Assembly (NCBI GenBank): GCA_016124935.1 | Contig: WGMS01000007.1 | Coordinates: 1-64,000, forward strand | Direction: 5' to 3' | Length of the DNA stretch: 64,000 bases | Origin: a bacterium | GTDB lineage: Bacteria > Cyanobacteriota > Vampirovibrionia > Obscuribacterales > Obscuribacteraceae | In this document: positions 54,397 through 63,145 of the stretch, one piece after another | Position numbering within the stretch: position 1 is the first letter of the stretch | How the letters are laid out: each line of letters opens with the position of its first letter | The notes under the pieces: generated by a model | Database searches by the model: none | The model's input: only the letters and a program-made list of their open reading frames with translations | What the model was told of the DNA's origin: nothing | Position numbers and translations under genes: made by a program

Positions 54397-55761
54397 CTAT
54401 GCTCTTTCCTTGTGGATCTTGGTTTTGATCAGATCATGAATCCAGTCGTTTGCCACTTTATCCGGAAGGGATTCGAGTACCGTGTCGAAGAATCCGGCGA
54501 CAATAAGCTCTTCTGCCGTTTTCTTGTCTAGACCGCGAACCATCAGATAAAAGACCTGATCTTGATCTACCGGGCCTACCGTGGCACCGTGGGAGCATTT
54601 GACGTCGTTGGCGAGAATCTCCAGCTTAGGTATGGAGTCGGCTTTGGCGCTCTTGCCCAGGAGCAGATTCTTGTTGGTCTGGTAGGCATTTGTTTTCTGG
54701 GCAACTTTATCGACTTTGATATTGCCCTGATAGGCAGAGACCGCTTCGTCTTTGAGGGCGACCCGGAAGTTGATATCGGATGTGGTGTTGGGAGCGGCAT
54801 GCTCCTGGATGGTGTTGTAGCTCATGTGTTCATTCATGTCGCCGAATACGACACCGAGCATCGCGCCATGGGCTCCTGCTTCCAAAAGTCTGGTTGAGAT
54901 TTCTGATTTCAGCTGATAGCCGCCCACTCCTACGGTGAGGGTGCTGATACTGGCATCGGCAGTGACATTGCCGGTGGATTTGCCGACCATGAAGCAGTTA
55001 TCTCCCAGCGCCTGGACCTCTATGTAAGAGACCGATGAGCCTGCTTCGGCATGGATCAAGTTTCGGGCGTTGACCAGGGAGAGTTTTTTGACGTCACCAT
55101 CAACGGTGCTATCGAGTTCGTCATCGCAGACGAAAGCGTTGACCACGGAGACTTTGGAATGCTTTCCTGCTTTTATTAGAACGCGGGGAAAGAGAGAGCA
55201 GCCTGCTTCGCTTTTGTCCAGTTTGTTGACCACAAGAAAAGGCTTTTCGATAACCAGATTGGCGGGGATCTCTAGATAGGCGCCGCAGTTGAAGAGGGCT
55301 TCTTGCATCCAGTCGAATTTGTCTTTGCTCTCGTCAATATTTCGAGTTTCGCTTTCTAAGAGGGTTTTCAAAGACTCGGCGTGGTTTTTAATAGCTTCAT
55401 CAATGGGCACGAATACCACGCCGGCTTTCTCCAGCTTCTCATCGAGATCGACCCTCCAGGAATTGCCGGTGGTGGAGAAGACCGCTCCGGCTCTTTCGGA
55501 GAAGCGCTCTAGTACTTGCTGTTCGGTCTTGTTGCCAGGGCTCTGGAAAGCCGGCGAGGAGGTTTTGATCTCTGCTAGATTCAGTTTGTCCACCCGGGTC
55601 TTGCGCCAGGTATCGGACTTGATAGAAGGGTTCGGCGACTGGAGGAATTTCTCCAGGGCGTTTACCCGGAAGACTTTGAGCCATTCCGGTTCGCCTCTGT
55701 CGATTGACAGGTTGTCCACACCTTCTCTGGTTATTGTACTCACTGTGATTGACTCCGACAT
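54397..55761 (-). CDS. sufD: Fe-S assembly scaffold SufD
   Basis: SufD joins SufB and SufC in the SufBC2D complex that builds clusters. The 454 residues are alpha-helical at the N-terminus with a right-handed beta-helix core. 'HAEAGSSVSYIEVQALGDNC' and the C-terminal 'DVKCSHGATVGPVDQDQVFYLMVRGLD' carry the conserved His of the family. It begins 20 bases after sufB. Confidence 0.95.
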   Translation of the reverse strand: MSESITVSTITREGVDNLSIDRGEPEWLKVFRVNALEKFLQSPNPSIKSDTWRKTRVDKLNLAEIKTSSPAFQSPGNKTEQQVLERFSERAGAVFSTTGNSWRVDLDEKLEKAGVVFVPIDEAIKNHAESLKTLLESETRNIDESKDKFDWMQEALFNCGAYLEIPANLVIEKPFLVVNKLDKSEAGCSLFPRVLIKAGKHSKVSVVNAFVCDDELDSTVDGDVKKLSLVNARNLIHAEAGSSVSYIEVQALGDNCFMVGKSTGNVTADASISTLTVGVGGYQLKSEISTRLLEAGAHGAMLGVVFGDMNEHMSYNTIQEHAAPNTTSDINFRVALKDEAVSAYQGNIKVDKVAQKTNAYQTNKNLLLGKSAKADSIPKLEILANDVKCSHGATVGPVDQDQVFYLMVRGLDKKTAEELIVAGFFDTVLESLPDKVANDWIHDLIKTKIHKERA

Positions 55762-55781
55762 TTTTTACCGTTCTTTCCTAT

Positions 55782-57215
55782 CTATCCTACTGAGCCTTCC
55801 ATCTCCAGCTGGATGAGGCGATTGAGCTCGACTGCATATTCGAGCGGAAGCTCTTTGGTGAAGGGTTCGAAGAATCCGTTCACGATCATGGCGGTGGCTT
55901 CTTCTTCGTTGAGACCACGGCTCATCAGATAGAAGAGTTGCTCCTCGCCTACCTTAGATACAGTAGCTTCGTGCTCGATATTCACATCTTTCTCGTCGAT
56001 TTCCATGGTCGGATAAGTATCTGATCTGGAGTCTTCGTCAAGAAGAAGGGCGTCGCACTTAATCGAGGTTTTGACGTTGGTGGCACCGGGATAGACTTTC
56101 ACCAGTCCTCTATAAGAGGATCGACCGCCGTTTTTAGAGATTGATTTCGAAACGACGATAGAAGTGGTGTCAGGCGCACCGTGGACCATTTTGGCACCGG
56201 CATCCTGGTGTTGATCGTCGCCGGCGAATGCCACCGACAGCACCTCTCCATGGGCCCTGGGACCCATCAAGTAGATAGCGGGATATTTCATGGTCAGTTT
56301 GGAACCCAGGTTGCCGTCCACCCATTCGACCTTGGCGTCTTCGTAGGCGACAGCGCGTTTGGTGACCAGGTTGTAAACGTTTTTCGACCAGTTTTGAATA
56401 GTCGTATAACGGATATGGGCACCGGGCTTGGCGATGAGCTCGACCACCGCCGAGTGCAGCGAGTCTGTGGTGTACACCGGTGCGGTGCATCCTTCAATAT
56501 AGTGAACGAAGCTGCCTGGTTCGGCGATGATGAGAGTCCGTTCGAACTGACCCATGTTCTCGGCGTTGATTCGGAAATAGGCTTGCAGCGGAATCTCCAC
56601 CCGGACACCCTTGGGTACCCAGACAAAGCTGCCACCGGACCAGACGGCGGAGTTGAGGGCGGAGAACTTGTTGTCGGCAGCAGGAATTACCGAGGCGAAG
56701 TGCTCGCGCACGATATCTTCGTGCTCTCTGAGACCAGAGTCCATGTCGAGGAAGACCACGCCTTGGGCTTCAAGATCCTCGCGTATGGAATGGTAGACAA
56801 CTTCGGACTCGTACTGGGCGGTGACACCGGCGAGGAACTTTCTTTCGGCTTCGGGTATACCGAGGCGGTCGAAGGTGTTCTTGATGTTGTCCGGCACTTC
56901 ATCCCAGCTTTTCTCTCCTTTTTCGGAGGGCTTGATGTAGTAGTGGATGTTGTCGAAATCGATATCGTTGAGCAGATTGGTATTGCCCCAGGTCGGCATC
57001 GGCTTCTTGTTGAAGATATCCAGCGCCTTCAAGCGGAATTCCAGCATCCACTGAGGCTCTTTTTTCATCTGGGAGATCTGGGTAACGATTTCTCTGGTCA
57101 GACCTTTGCCGGACTTGAAGATATAGTCTTCTTTGTCGTGAAATCCGTACTGGTAGTCTTTTCCAAGATCTTTCAACTCTTCCATTTTAGGATCGTAGGC
57201 TGTTTCGGCAGACAT
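55782..57215 (-). CDS. sufB: Fe-S assembly scaffold SufB
   Basis: The 477-residue protein begins at an ATG with AAGGAGG 7 bases upstream; a longer frame to 57260 is not conserved. '[21 protein letters not shown]', '[22 protein letters not shown]' and '[21 protein letters not shown]' mark SufB. Clusters are assembled on its Cys with SufD's His. It lies 25 bases after sufC. Confidence 0.97.
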   Translation of the reverse strand: MSAETAYDPKMEELKDLGKDYQYGFHDKEDYIFKSGKGLTREIVTQISQMKKEPQWMLEFRLKALDIFNKKPMPTWGNTNLLNDIDFDNIHYYIKPSEKGEKSWDEVPDNIKNTFDRLGIPEAERKFLAGVTAQYESEVVYHSIREDLEAQGVVFLDMDSGLREHEDIVREHFASVIPAADNKFSALNSAVWSGGSFVWVPKGVRVEIPLQAYFRINAENMGQFERTLIIAEPGSFVHYIEGCTAPVYTTDSLHSAVVELIAKPGAHIRYTTIQNWSKNVYNLVTKRAVAYEDAKVEWVDGNLGSKLTMKYPAIYLMGPRAHGEVLSVAFAGDDQHQDAGAKMVHGAPDTTSIVVSKSISKNGGRSSYRGLVKVYPGATNVKTSIKCDALLLDEDSRSDTYPTMEIDEKDVNIEHEATVSKVGEEQLFYLMSRGLNEEEATAMIVNGFFEPFTKELPLEYAVELNRLIQLEMEGSVG

Positions 57216-57240
57216 AGTTGCCTCCTTGATGCGGTTGGGG

Positions 57241-58008
57241 CTAAGCGGTGGTGGACGCAAGCTCCTGAGTTACCCAGTCATAACCATGCTCTTCCAGCTT
57301 GGTGGAGAGCTCCGGACCGCCCGAAAGAACGATCTTGCCTTCGTGGAAGACATGGACATGGTCCGGTTTTACATAGTTCAAAATTCTTTGATAGTGTGTG
57401 ATCAGCAAGATTGCCGAATCTTTGGAGACCAGTGAGTTGACCCCTTCCGACACGGTCTTCAAGGCGTCGATATCGAGACCGGAGTCGGTCTCGTCAAGAA
57501 TTGCCATCTGGGGTTTGAGCAAAGCCAGTTGCATTATTTCCAGGCGTTTTTTCTCTCCGCCGGAGAAGCCGTCATTGACATAGCGGGAGAGGAACTGCTT
57601 GGGAACACCCAGCCTGTCCATCACCTCTTTGAGCTCTTTGCGGAATTCTTTCACCGGGATCTCCTGACCGCGAACCGCTTTGACCGATGCGCGCAGAAAG
57701 TTGGAGACCGATACGCCTGGAATGGCAACCGGATACTGGAAGGCGAGGGTGAGGCCGAGGCGGGCGCGTTCGTCGGTGGGCATCTCGGTGATGTCCTGAC
57801 CCTTGTACTTCATGCAGCCCCCGGTCACCTTGTACTTGGGGTGACCCATCAAGGTATAGGAGAGAGTCGATTTGCCGGAGCCGTTGCGGCCCATGAGGGC
57901 GTGGGTTTCGCCGACATTAATTACCAGATTGACGCCTTTGAGGATCTCTTTGTCTTCGACTTCAACGTGGAGGTTTTCGATAGATAGTAGGGGGCTGTCT
58001 GCACTCAT
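57241..58008 (-). CDS. sufC: Fe-S assembly ATPase SufC
   Basis: SufC is the ABC-type ATPase of the SufBC2D complex. The 255 residues have Walker A '[18 protein letters not shown]' (about 38-55), Q-loop, signature '[15 protein letters not shown]' and Walker B '[15 protein letters not shown]'. It is the first gene of the operon sufC-B-D-Rieske-S-U-T, an order unlike the cyanobacterial sufBCDS. Confidence 0.97.
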   Translation of the reverse strand: MSADSPLLSIENLHVEVEDKEILKGVNLVINVGETHALMGRNGSGKSTLSYTLMGHPKYKVTGGCMKYKGQDITEMPTDERARLGLTLAFQYPVAIPGVSVSNFLRASVKAVRGQEIPVKEFRKELKEVMDRLGVPKQFLSRYVNDGFSGGEKKRLEIMQLALLKPQMAILDETDSGLDIDALKTVSEGVNSLVSKDSAILLITHYQRILNYVKPDHVHVFHEGKIVLSGGPELSTKLEEHGYDWVTQELASTTA

Positions 58009-58186
58009 TTGAATTCGCCTTTTGTTTCCTTTATATCTTCTTGGTTGGCGCCGGAGAGTCTTTCTCCCCAGCTATATCCAAACCGTATGGTTGTTGCATA
58101 AATAAGGATCGTACTCCTTTTCCGGTGATCTTCTCTTGGGAACGACCTTAAAGTTTCTGAAGCTTTGTATTTATGGCTTTTACAGA

Positions 58187-58216
58187 TATAATAGTATCAA
58201 AAGTATCAAAAAGCAA
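58187..58216 (-). promoter_or_regulatory. suf operon promoter with tandem 9-bp repeat, overlapping a divergent sufR promoter
   Basis: On the minus strand TTGCTT (58211-58216) and TATTAT (58188-58193) are 17 bases apart and would serve sufC with a leader of about 170 bases. The spacer is almost filled by two copies of TTTGATACT (58193-58201 and 58202-58210). On the plus strand a perfect TATAAT (58187-58192) with TTGTAT 16 bases upstream could serve sufR. The 400-base gap from 58009 to 58408 also holds AACC-GTAT-GGTT near 58080. Nothing else is visible in it. Confidence 0.55.
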
Positions 58217-58408
58217 TCAAGGTCTTAATAATCCTTTTCTATAGCGATCTTGAAAAGCGTGTCGCCATCAGGCGATTTCCGGCTGATGAACGGTCGGGGA
58301 CCGAAGGGAATGGTCAGAATAATGAAGCTGTGAGGTTTTCGCTGACTAAACAAAGCGCTAAGGTATTTATTAGAGTTATTTCTGCATCTGGAGGCAGAGC
58401 TGTTACAA

Positions 58409-59050
58409 ATGATTACGCACCGGATGGGCGATGAGCCTGGTAGCACCCAGGATGTCATCCTTTTGAATCTTAAGAGGCAGGGCGAGATGTCGGTCAACGA
58501 TCTTTGCCAGGCCCTCGGCATTACGGCAATGGCGGTGCGCCGACACCTCACTGTTCTCCAGAATGACGGCTTTGTCGAGTCCGAGATCATTCGACAGAAC
58601 AGAGGCCGGCCGAGCTATCGGTATAGGCTGAGTAAGAAGGCGGAGTCTCTTTTCCCGAGTGGATATCAGGACCTGGCCAGGGACCTGTTAGAGGCCGTCC
58701 GGGAACAATCCGGTCCTGCCGGAGTGATGGAGCTTTTAAAAATCAGGAACCAGAAGCGATTGGACCGGCTCATGGCCAGGGTCAAAGATCTCGATCTGGA
58801 GAGGCGGGTAGAAGAAGTCTCCAGAATATTTTCCGAGGACGGCTATATGACAGAGTGGGAGAAGATGGATGACGGTAACTTTTTCATCTTCCAGCGTCAT
58901 TGCGCACTTCATGACGTGGCCAGCGAATTCAGGCAGGTCTGCGCCCTTGAGCCTTCATTAATGGAGCAGCTTTTGGGCACTAAAGTGACCCGAGAAAAAT
59001 ATATGCTGAATAACGATCCGGTTTGCGGCTACGTAGTCTATAGCAGTTAG
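58409..59050 (+). CDS. sufR: SufR-like Fe-S-binding repressor
   Basis: The 213-residue regulator has a winged helix near residues 12-60 (LKRQGEMSVNDLCQALGITAMAVRRHLTVLQNDGFVE) and a C-terminal region with three conserved Cys: HC-x12-C, then another in 'DPVCGY'. In cyanobacteria SufR binds a [4Fe-4S] cluster through such cysteines and represses suf genes. The divergent position to sufC and the shared promoter region support the same role. Its stop overlaps the pyruvate kinase stop by 4 bases. Confidence 0.93.
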   Translation: MITHRMGDEPGSTQDVILLNLKRQGEMSVNDLCQALGITAMAVRRHLTVLQNDGFVESEIIRQNRGRPSYRYRLSKKAESLFPSGYQDLARDLLEAVREQSGPAGVMELLKIRNQKRLDRLMARVKDLDLERRVEEVSRIFSEDGYMTEWEKMDDGNFFIFQRHCALHDVASEFRQVCALEPSLMEQLLGTKVTREKYMLNNDPVCGYVVYSS

Positions 59051-60537
59051 ATTCCGCGAAGCTCCCAGTCGCTGGTGGGCAGCCTTGGCGTTATCGTGGA
59101 TAGTTTGACGAAGTTGGCGGCACCCCGGGCTGCGATGGGCAGACCTCCGGTGATGACGATATTGTCTTTGGCCGCCACCAGGCCTTTGCTCAATAAAATC
59201 TGCTCGACCATCGAGAGAGTCGAGATGGAATCGCTGACTTCGGTGAGCATCAGTGGTGTCGTTCCCCATAGCAAGGTGAGCTGGTTATAGACATGCACAT
59301 GCTGGGTCAGGGCGATGACCGGCGCGTGGGGGCGCAGTTGAGATATCAGTCTGGCTGTGGAACCACTTTTGGTGAAGGTGGCTATCAGCTTGGCGCCGGT
59401 GTCCACGGCCATTTCGCAGGCAGCGTGGGCGATGGCATAGGCGGTACTTTGAATGTCGTGCTCGCGAAGCTCTTTTGTGTCCAGGCATGCTTCTGTCGAA
59501 TGGGCGATTCTCTCCATCATCTGGACGGCTCTAACAGGGTAGCTTCCCGTAGCTGTCTCTTCCGAGAGCATTACGGCGTCGGTCCCGTCCAGGATGGCGT
59601 TGGCTACGTCCGAAGCTTCTGCTCTGGTCGGGCGTGGATTATTGATCATCGAGTCGAGCATCTGGGTCGCTGTAATTACCGGCTTGCCTTTGGCATTGGC
59701 CCGTCTTGTGATCAGCTTTTGGGCTGGGGGCACTGATTCTGGTGGCATCTCGACTCCCAGATCGCCCCGAGCGATCATGACACCATCGGTGACATCAAGA
59801 ATTTCGTCCAGTACTTCAAGGGCTTCCGGCTTTTCCAGCTTGGCGATCACTACCGGCGGAGGCCAGTGGTCGCCGATGCATTCTCTTAGATCGAGAATGT
59901 CTTGTTTGTCTCGGACGAAGCTGAGCGCTACGAAATCTACTTCGCATTCCAGACCGACTTTAAGGTCTTCCCTGTCTTTTGCGGTTAATGCCGGAATAGA
60001 GAGTCTCACACCGGGAATATTAATTCCCTGATTGTTTTTGAGAATACCTCCGGATATGATTTCGCATTTGCAGTCGGTTCCGTCGGTTTCCAGAACTTTA
60101 AGTTCGATGATTCCATCATCGAGAAGAATAGTGTCGCCGGGACCTACTTCGGCGGGCAGCGGTTCGTACTTGGTGTAGACGATGGTCTCGTCGCCTTCTA
60201 TTTTTCTGTTCGTCAGGGTGAAGGTCTTTCCTGGTACCAGATCAACCGGTTCGTTGTTTTTCAACTTTCCTGTTCGGATTTTTGGACCGGATAGATCAAG
60301 GAGTATCCCCACTGCCTGATTGAGGTTGTTGCTCAGCATGCGCAAGTCTTTGACTACGTCTCGAATGAACTGGTGCTCGGCATGGGAACAGTTGATTCTT
60401 GCGACATCCATTCCTTCTACAATCATCTTCTCCAGGGTGGGGAGGTCCCGGCAGGCCGGACCGATTGTAGCTACAATCTTTGTTCTAGCCACTTTTGTGG
60501 TTGTCTCCGTCTTCGGTGGGTTTAAATCGATAGCCAA
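59047..60537 (-). CDS. pyk: pyruvate kinase
   Basis: The enzyme makes pyruvate and ATP from phosphoenolpyruvate. The 496 residues have 'TKIVATIGPAC', 'ARINCSHAEHQF', 'VIAKLEKPEALEVLDEI' (catalytic Lys), 'IMARGDLGVEMP' and 'KPVITATQMLDSM', then the C-terminal domain with 'LIATFTKSGSTARLISQLRP'. It starts at TTG with AAGGA upstream. It is convergent with sufR, overlapping by 4 bases at the stops. Confidence 0.96.
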   Translation of the reverse strand: MAIDLNPPKTETTTKVARTKIVATIGPACRDLPTLEKMIVEGMDVARINCSHAEHQFIRDVVKDLRMLSNNLNQAVGILLDLSGPKIRTGKLKNNEPVDLVPGKTFTLTNRKIEGDETIVYTKYEPLPAEVGPGDTILLDDGIIELKVLETDGTDCKCEIISGGILKNNQGINIPGVRLSIPALTAKDREDLKVGLECEVDFVALSFVRDKQDILDLRECIGDHWPPPVVIAKLEKPEALEVLDEILDVTDGVMIARGDLGVEMPPESVPPAQKLITRRANAKGKPVITATQMLDSMINNPRPTRAEASDVANAILDGTDAVMLSEETATGSYPVRAVQMMERIAHSTEACLDTKELREHDIQSTAYAIAHAACEMAVDTGAKLIATFTKSGSTARLISQLRPHAPVIALTQHVHVYNQLTLLWGTTPLMLTEVSDSISTLSMVEQILLSKGLVAAKDNIVITGGLPIAARGAANFVKLSTITPRLPTSDWELRGI

Positions 60538-60585
60538 AACTGCGAGTTTCCTTACTTTGTATTTTGTGGGTGGATAACCTGCACC

Positions 60586-62256
60586 TTATTTGGTGCGGGT
60601 GGCATAGTCGCTCTTTGTTCTTTCCAGGTTGTCGAGGCTGATATCCTGGAAGCAATTGTCTGTGGACTCGTAGCTCTCCAGGGTCTCATTCGAAACTTTG
60701 CCTTCTTCCAGCATGGAAAGCAAGGTGTTGAATTTCTCTAAATGTTTATTGAATCGATCGATGGCATATTGCTTTGCCTGACCGGTGGTTACCAGAAACG
60801 GCCAATCCGAGGATTGGACCAAAAGCAGCTCTCTGGCAGCTTGCCTCAAGGCACGCTTTTGCAGGTCATCGGAAGTTTTGTCGCTGGTTCTATGTTTTTC
60901 GAGGCAGGCTTTGAAGTCTGACTCTGCTTTGTGGATTTTTTCCCACATCCATTCAGTCTCTTTGTTGAGCCAGACGTCCCAGGCTCCGCCCGAACCCCAG
61001 GATGATGCCGGCAATTCCAGGGCATGCTCTGGTTTGTTCCGGCTGATATAGTCGCCCGCCTGCACCAGCTCAATTTTTGTGTACTTATTCAGTTTGCGGA
61101 TTACTTGCTTGATGAATTCCACTCCTTCGAACCACCAGTGTCCGAAGAGTTCGGTGTCGAATGCCACCAGCAGCAATCCCGGCTTTCCGGCCATTCTGAA
61201 GTGATCGTGGAGTTGTTTTTGAATCAATCCGACATAGTGATCCGAGTTCTCTTTGACTCGCTCGGCGGCAATTTCCGGGTTGTAGAGATGTTTCTCTCCC
61301 AGGTTGGTATCTTTCGAGGTCAGCTTCCAGTAGTTGAGTCCGGATCGATCATCTTTCTTGTGGAACTCGCGGTAGTTTCCGTCTCCGGGATAACCATGAT
61401 CCTGGGACCATACTTGATAGCCCGCTTCTTCATGACGACCCATGACAGCAATGGGATAGTCTTTCAGGCTGAAAGCTTCGAAGGTGTCGTAGCCGGTCTC
61501 CGGTCTTTTGGGGGCTGGCACATAGTCTATAGAGCCGTAAGGACCGAAGACTTTGCGAAGTTCAGCGGTCTCTCCGCCTTTGACCACGAAGGACTCGGTG
61601 AAGAAGTATTCGATGCCGATTTGATTTAGATAATGACCGATGCCGGGACGTTTCTCGTCTGCAGGGCGGTAGGCGCATTCAGGCAGCCAGAATCCCCTGG
61701 GGGTTTTGCCGAAGTGCTTCTTATAAGTACTCAGCCCGGTCTGGAACTGGAGGTTGAGTGAAGTGTCCTCTTCGAGGAGGGGCGAGAGGCAGTGGGTGGC
61801 GCAAGAGGTGGTTATCTCTATCAGTCCTTCATCTTGAAAGCCTTTCAGCGCGCCGATTATGTCCCGGCCCCAGCGTCCGGTGAAGGAATTCTGGGCATCG
61901 GCGTACCAGTTCTGGTAGTAGCGAGAGAGATGGAGGAGTTCCGGATTGGGCGATTCTCCCCGGGGCTTGAATCTTGCTTCGTCAATTTGAGCTGCTTCCA
62001 TCTTTCGGTCGCAATAGGAGACAAAGCCTTCTTTCATGTGCTCGTCGCTGAGCTGTTCTGCCAGTACCGGCGTAATGCCCAGGGTGAGATTGGCTTTGAT
62101 GCCTTCATCCTTCAGTTCGGCTATGGCATTGAGAAGTGGAATGTATGTCTCGGCCATGCACTCGTAGACGCTTTCTTCTCCGAAAGGCCACATCCCTGCT
62201 TTTCGATAAAAAGGCAGATGACTGTGCAGTACGAATACGAAAGAACCAACGCTCAA
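60586..62256 (-). CDS. GH57 1,4-alpha-glucan branching enzyme
   Basis: The 556-residue protein is a GH57 glucan branching enzyme, making alpha-1,6 branches in glycogen. It starts 'FVFVLHSHLPFYRKAG', has the nucleophile Glu in 'GFWLPECAY' (about 190), the acid Asp in 'LLVAFDTELFGHWWFEG' (about 365), and a C-terminal DUF1957-type helical region. It begins at TTG with only weak AGG upstream. Glycogen synthase genes are not nearby. Confidence 0.93.
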   Translation of the reverse strand: MSVGSFVFVLHSHLPFYRKAGMWPFGEESVYECMAETYIPLLNAIAELKDEGIKANLTLGITPVLAEQLSDEHMKEGFVSYCDRKMEAAQIDEARFKPRGESPNPELLHLSRYYQNWYADAQNSFTGRWGRDIIGALKGFQDEGLIEITTSCATHCLSPLLEEDTSLNLQFQTGLSTYKKHFGKTPRGFWLPECAYRPADEKRPGIGHYLNQIGIEYFFTESFVVKGGETAELRKVFGPYGSIDYVPAPKRPETGYDTFEAFSLKDYPIAVMGRHEEAGYQVWSQDHGYPGDGNYREFHKKDDRSGLNYWKLTSKDTNLGEKHLYNPEIAAERVKENSDHYVGLIQKQLHDHFRMAGKPGLLLVAFDTELFGHWWFEGVEFIKQVIRKLNKYTKIELVQAGDYISRNKPEHALELPASSWGSGGAWDVWLNKETEWMWEKIHKAESDFKACLEKHRTSDKTSDDLQKRALRQAARELLLVQSSDWPFLVTTGQAKQYAIDRFNKHLEKFNTLLSMLEEGKVSNETLESYESTDNCFQDISLDNLERTKSDYATRTK

Positions 62257-62418
62257 GAGGCAACCTGCAAAATTTGAATTGCTTCGGAATATATCAACTT
62301 GGGTAGGCTTTTGCTACCTGGATGACCGCCATCATTTACTAATCTTGAAAATGCTTCTGGCCTTATATAGGATAGTGACAATGTTTTTTCGGAGAGTGGT
62401 TTTCCAGGATAGTTCTCG

Positions 62419-62754
62419 ATGACTGATTCAGAAAGCAAGCCAGCCGGCAAAAAAGAGAAGAAAGATATTCCGGTGGAAGAGTTTCGGGGAATGGTCAAAC
62501 GCGCTCCTGTGCGTCGCAAACCTGCAGAGCCGGTCAGCACGGAGAAGACGGATAACAAAGTGATCAAGATGTTGGACAAGAATCCCCTGGGCATGACTTT
62601 GCCCGAGATGGCAGGAGGTCCCAGGAAAATCGGGCGCATTCGCACTCTGCGCCCGATGCTGGCGGCGGCTATCAAGCAGGGTCTGGTCATGCCGGTGAGC
62701 CAGCGTTCGGGACATACTGTGTATCGGCTGGTCAAGCATATAACCAACCGCTGA
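62419..62754 (+). CDS. small basic protein with a possible winged helix
   Basis: The 111 residues have a Lys/Glu-rich N-terminal half and a C-terminal segment 'VIKMLDKNPLGMTLPEMAG' through 'SGHTVYRLVK' that reads like helix-turn-helix-wing. AGGA lies 9 bases before the ATG. It ends 2 bases from the convergent DUF167 gene. DNA binding is only a guess. Confidence 0.65.
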   Translation: MTDSESKPAGKKEKKDIPVEEFRGMVKRAPVRRKPAEPVSTEKTDNKVIKMLDKNPLGMTLPEMAGGPRKIGRIRTLRPMLAAAIKQGLVMPVSQRSGHTVYRLVKHITNR

Positions 62755-62756
62755 AC

Positions 62757-63074
62757 TTACTTATTCAAATAGCTTTGCAATAACGTGATTACTTTCTGTT
62801 TCTCTCCCGGCAACCGCACTGTTTTTTGTCGGGATCGTTCACCCTTTACCAACGTTACAGAGCTTCTGGTTGTCGAGAGCACCAGGGCGAGAAAGCCGAT
62901 CAGGGCATGATTGGCTTTTCCTTGAAGAGCTCTCTCTTTGAGGGAGATCCGCAGTCGGTCTTCTTTGACGTCGAGGATTGCGTCTTCTCTCGACCCTGGT
63001 TTGACGATCAATCGAATGGTTGTTCCCCGGGCGTCTTCTTGAATCGCTTTTTCCAAATCTTCAATCGTTATCAT
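62757..63074 (-). CDS. DUF167/YggU family protein
   Basis: The 105-residue protein shows 'LIVKPGSREDAI', 'LRISLKERALQGKANHALIGFLA' and 'VTLVKGERSRQKTVRL', the full YggU pattern. The family has a small alpha-beta fold and unknown function. It lies divergent from kdsA with 71 bases between. Confidence 0.9.
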   Translation of the reverse strand: MITIEDLEKAIQEDARGTTIRLIVKPGSREDAILDVKEDRLRISLKERALQGKANHALIGFLALVLSTTRSSVTLVKGERSRQKTVRLPGEKQKVITLLQSYLNK

Positions 63075-63145
63075 TAATAATGACCCCGAGCCGGATAATA
63101 TACAGATAAGTCATCTTAATAGGATCGAGCCGGGAGGAGAAGACC

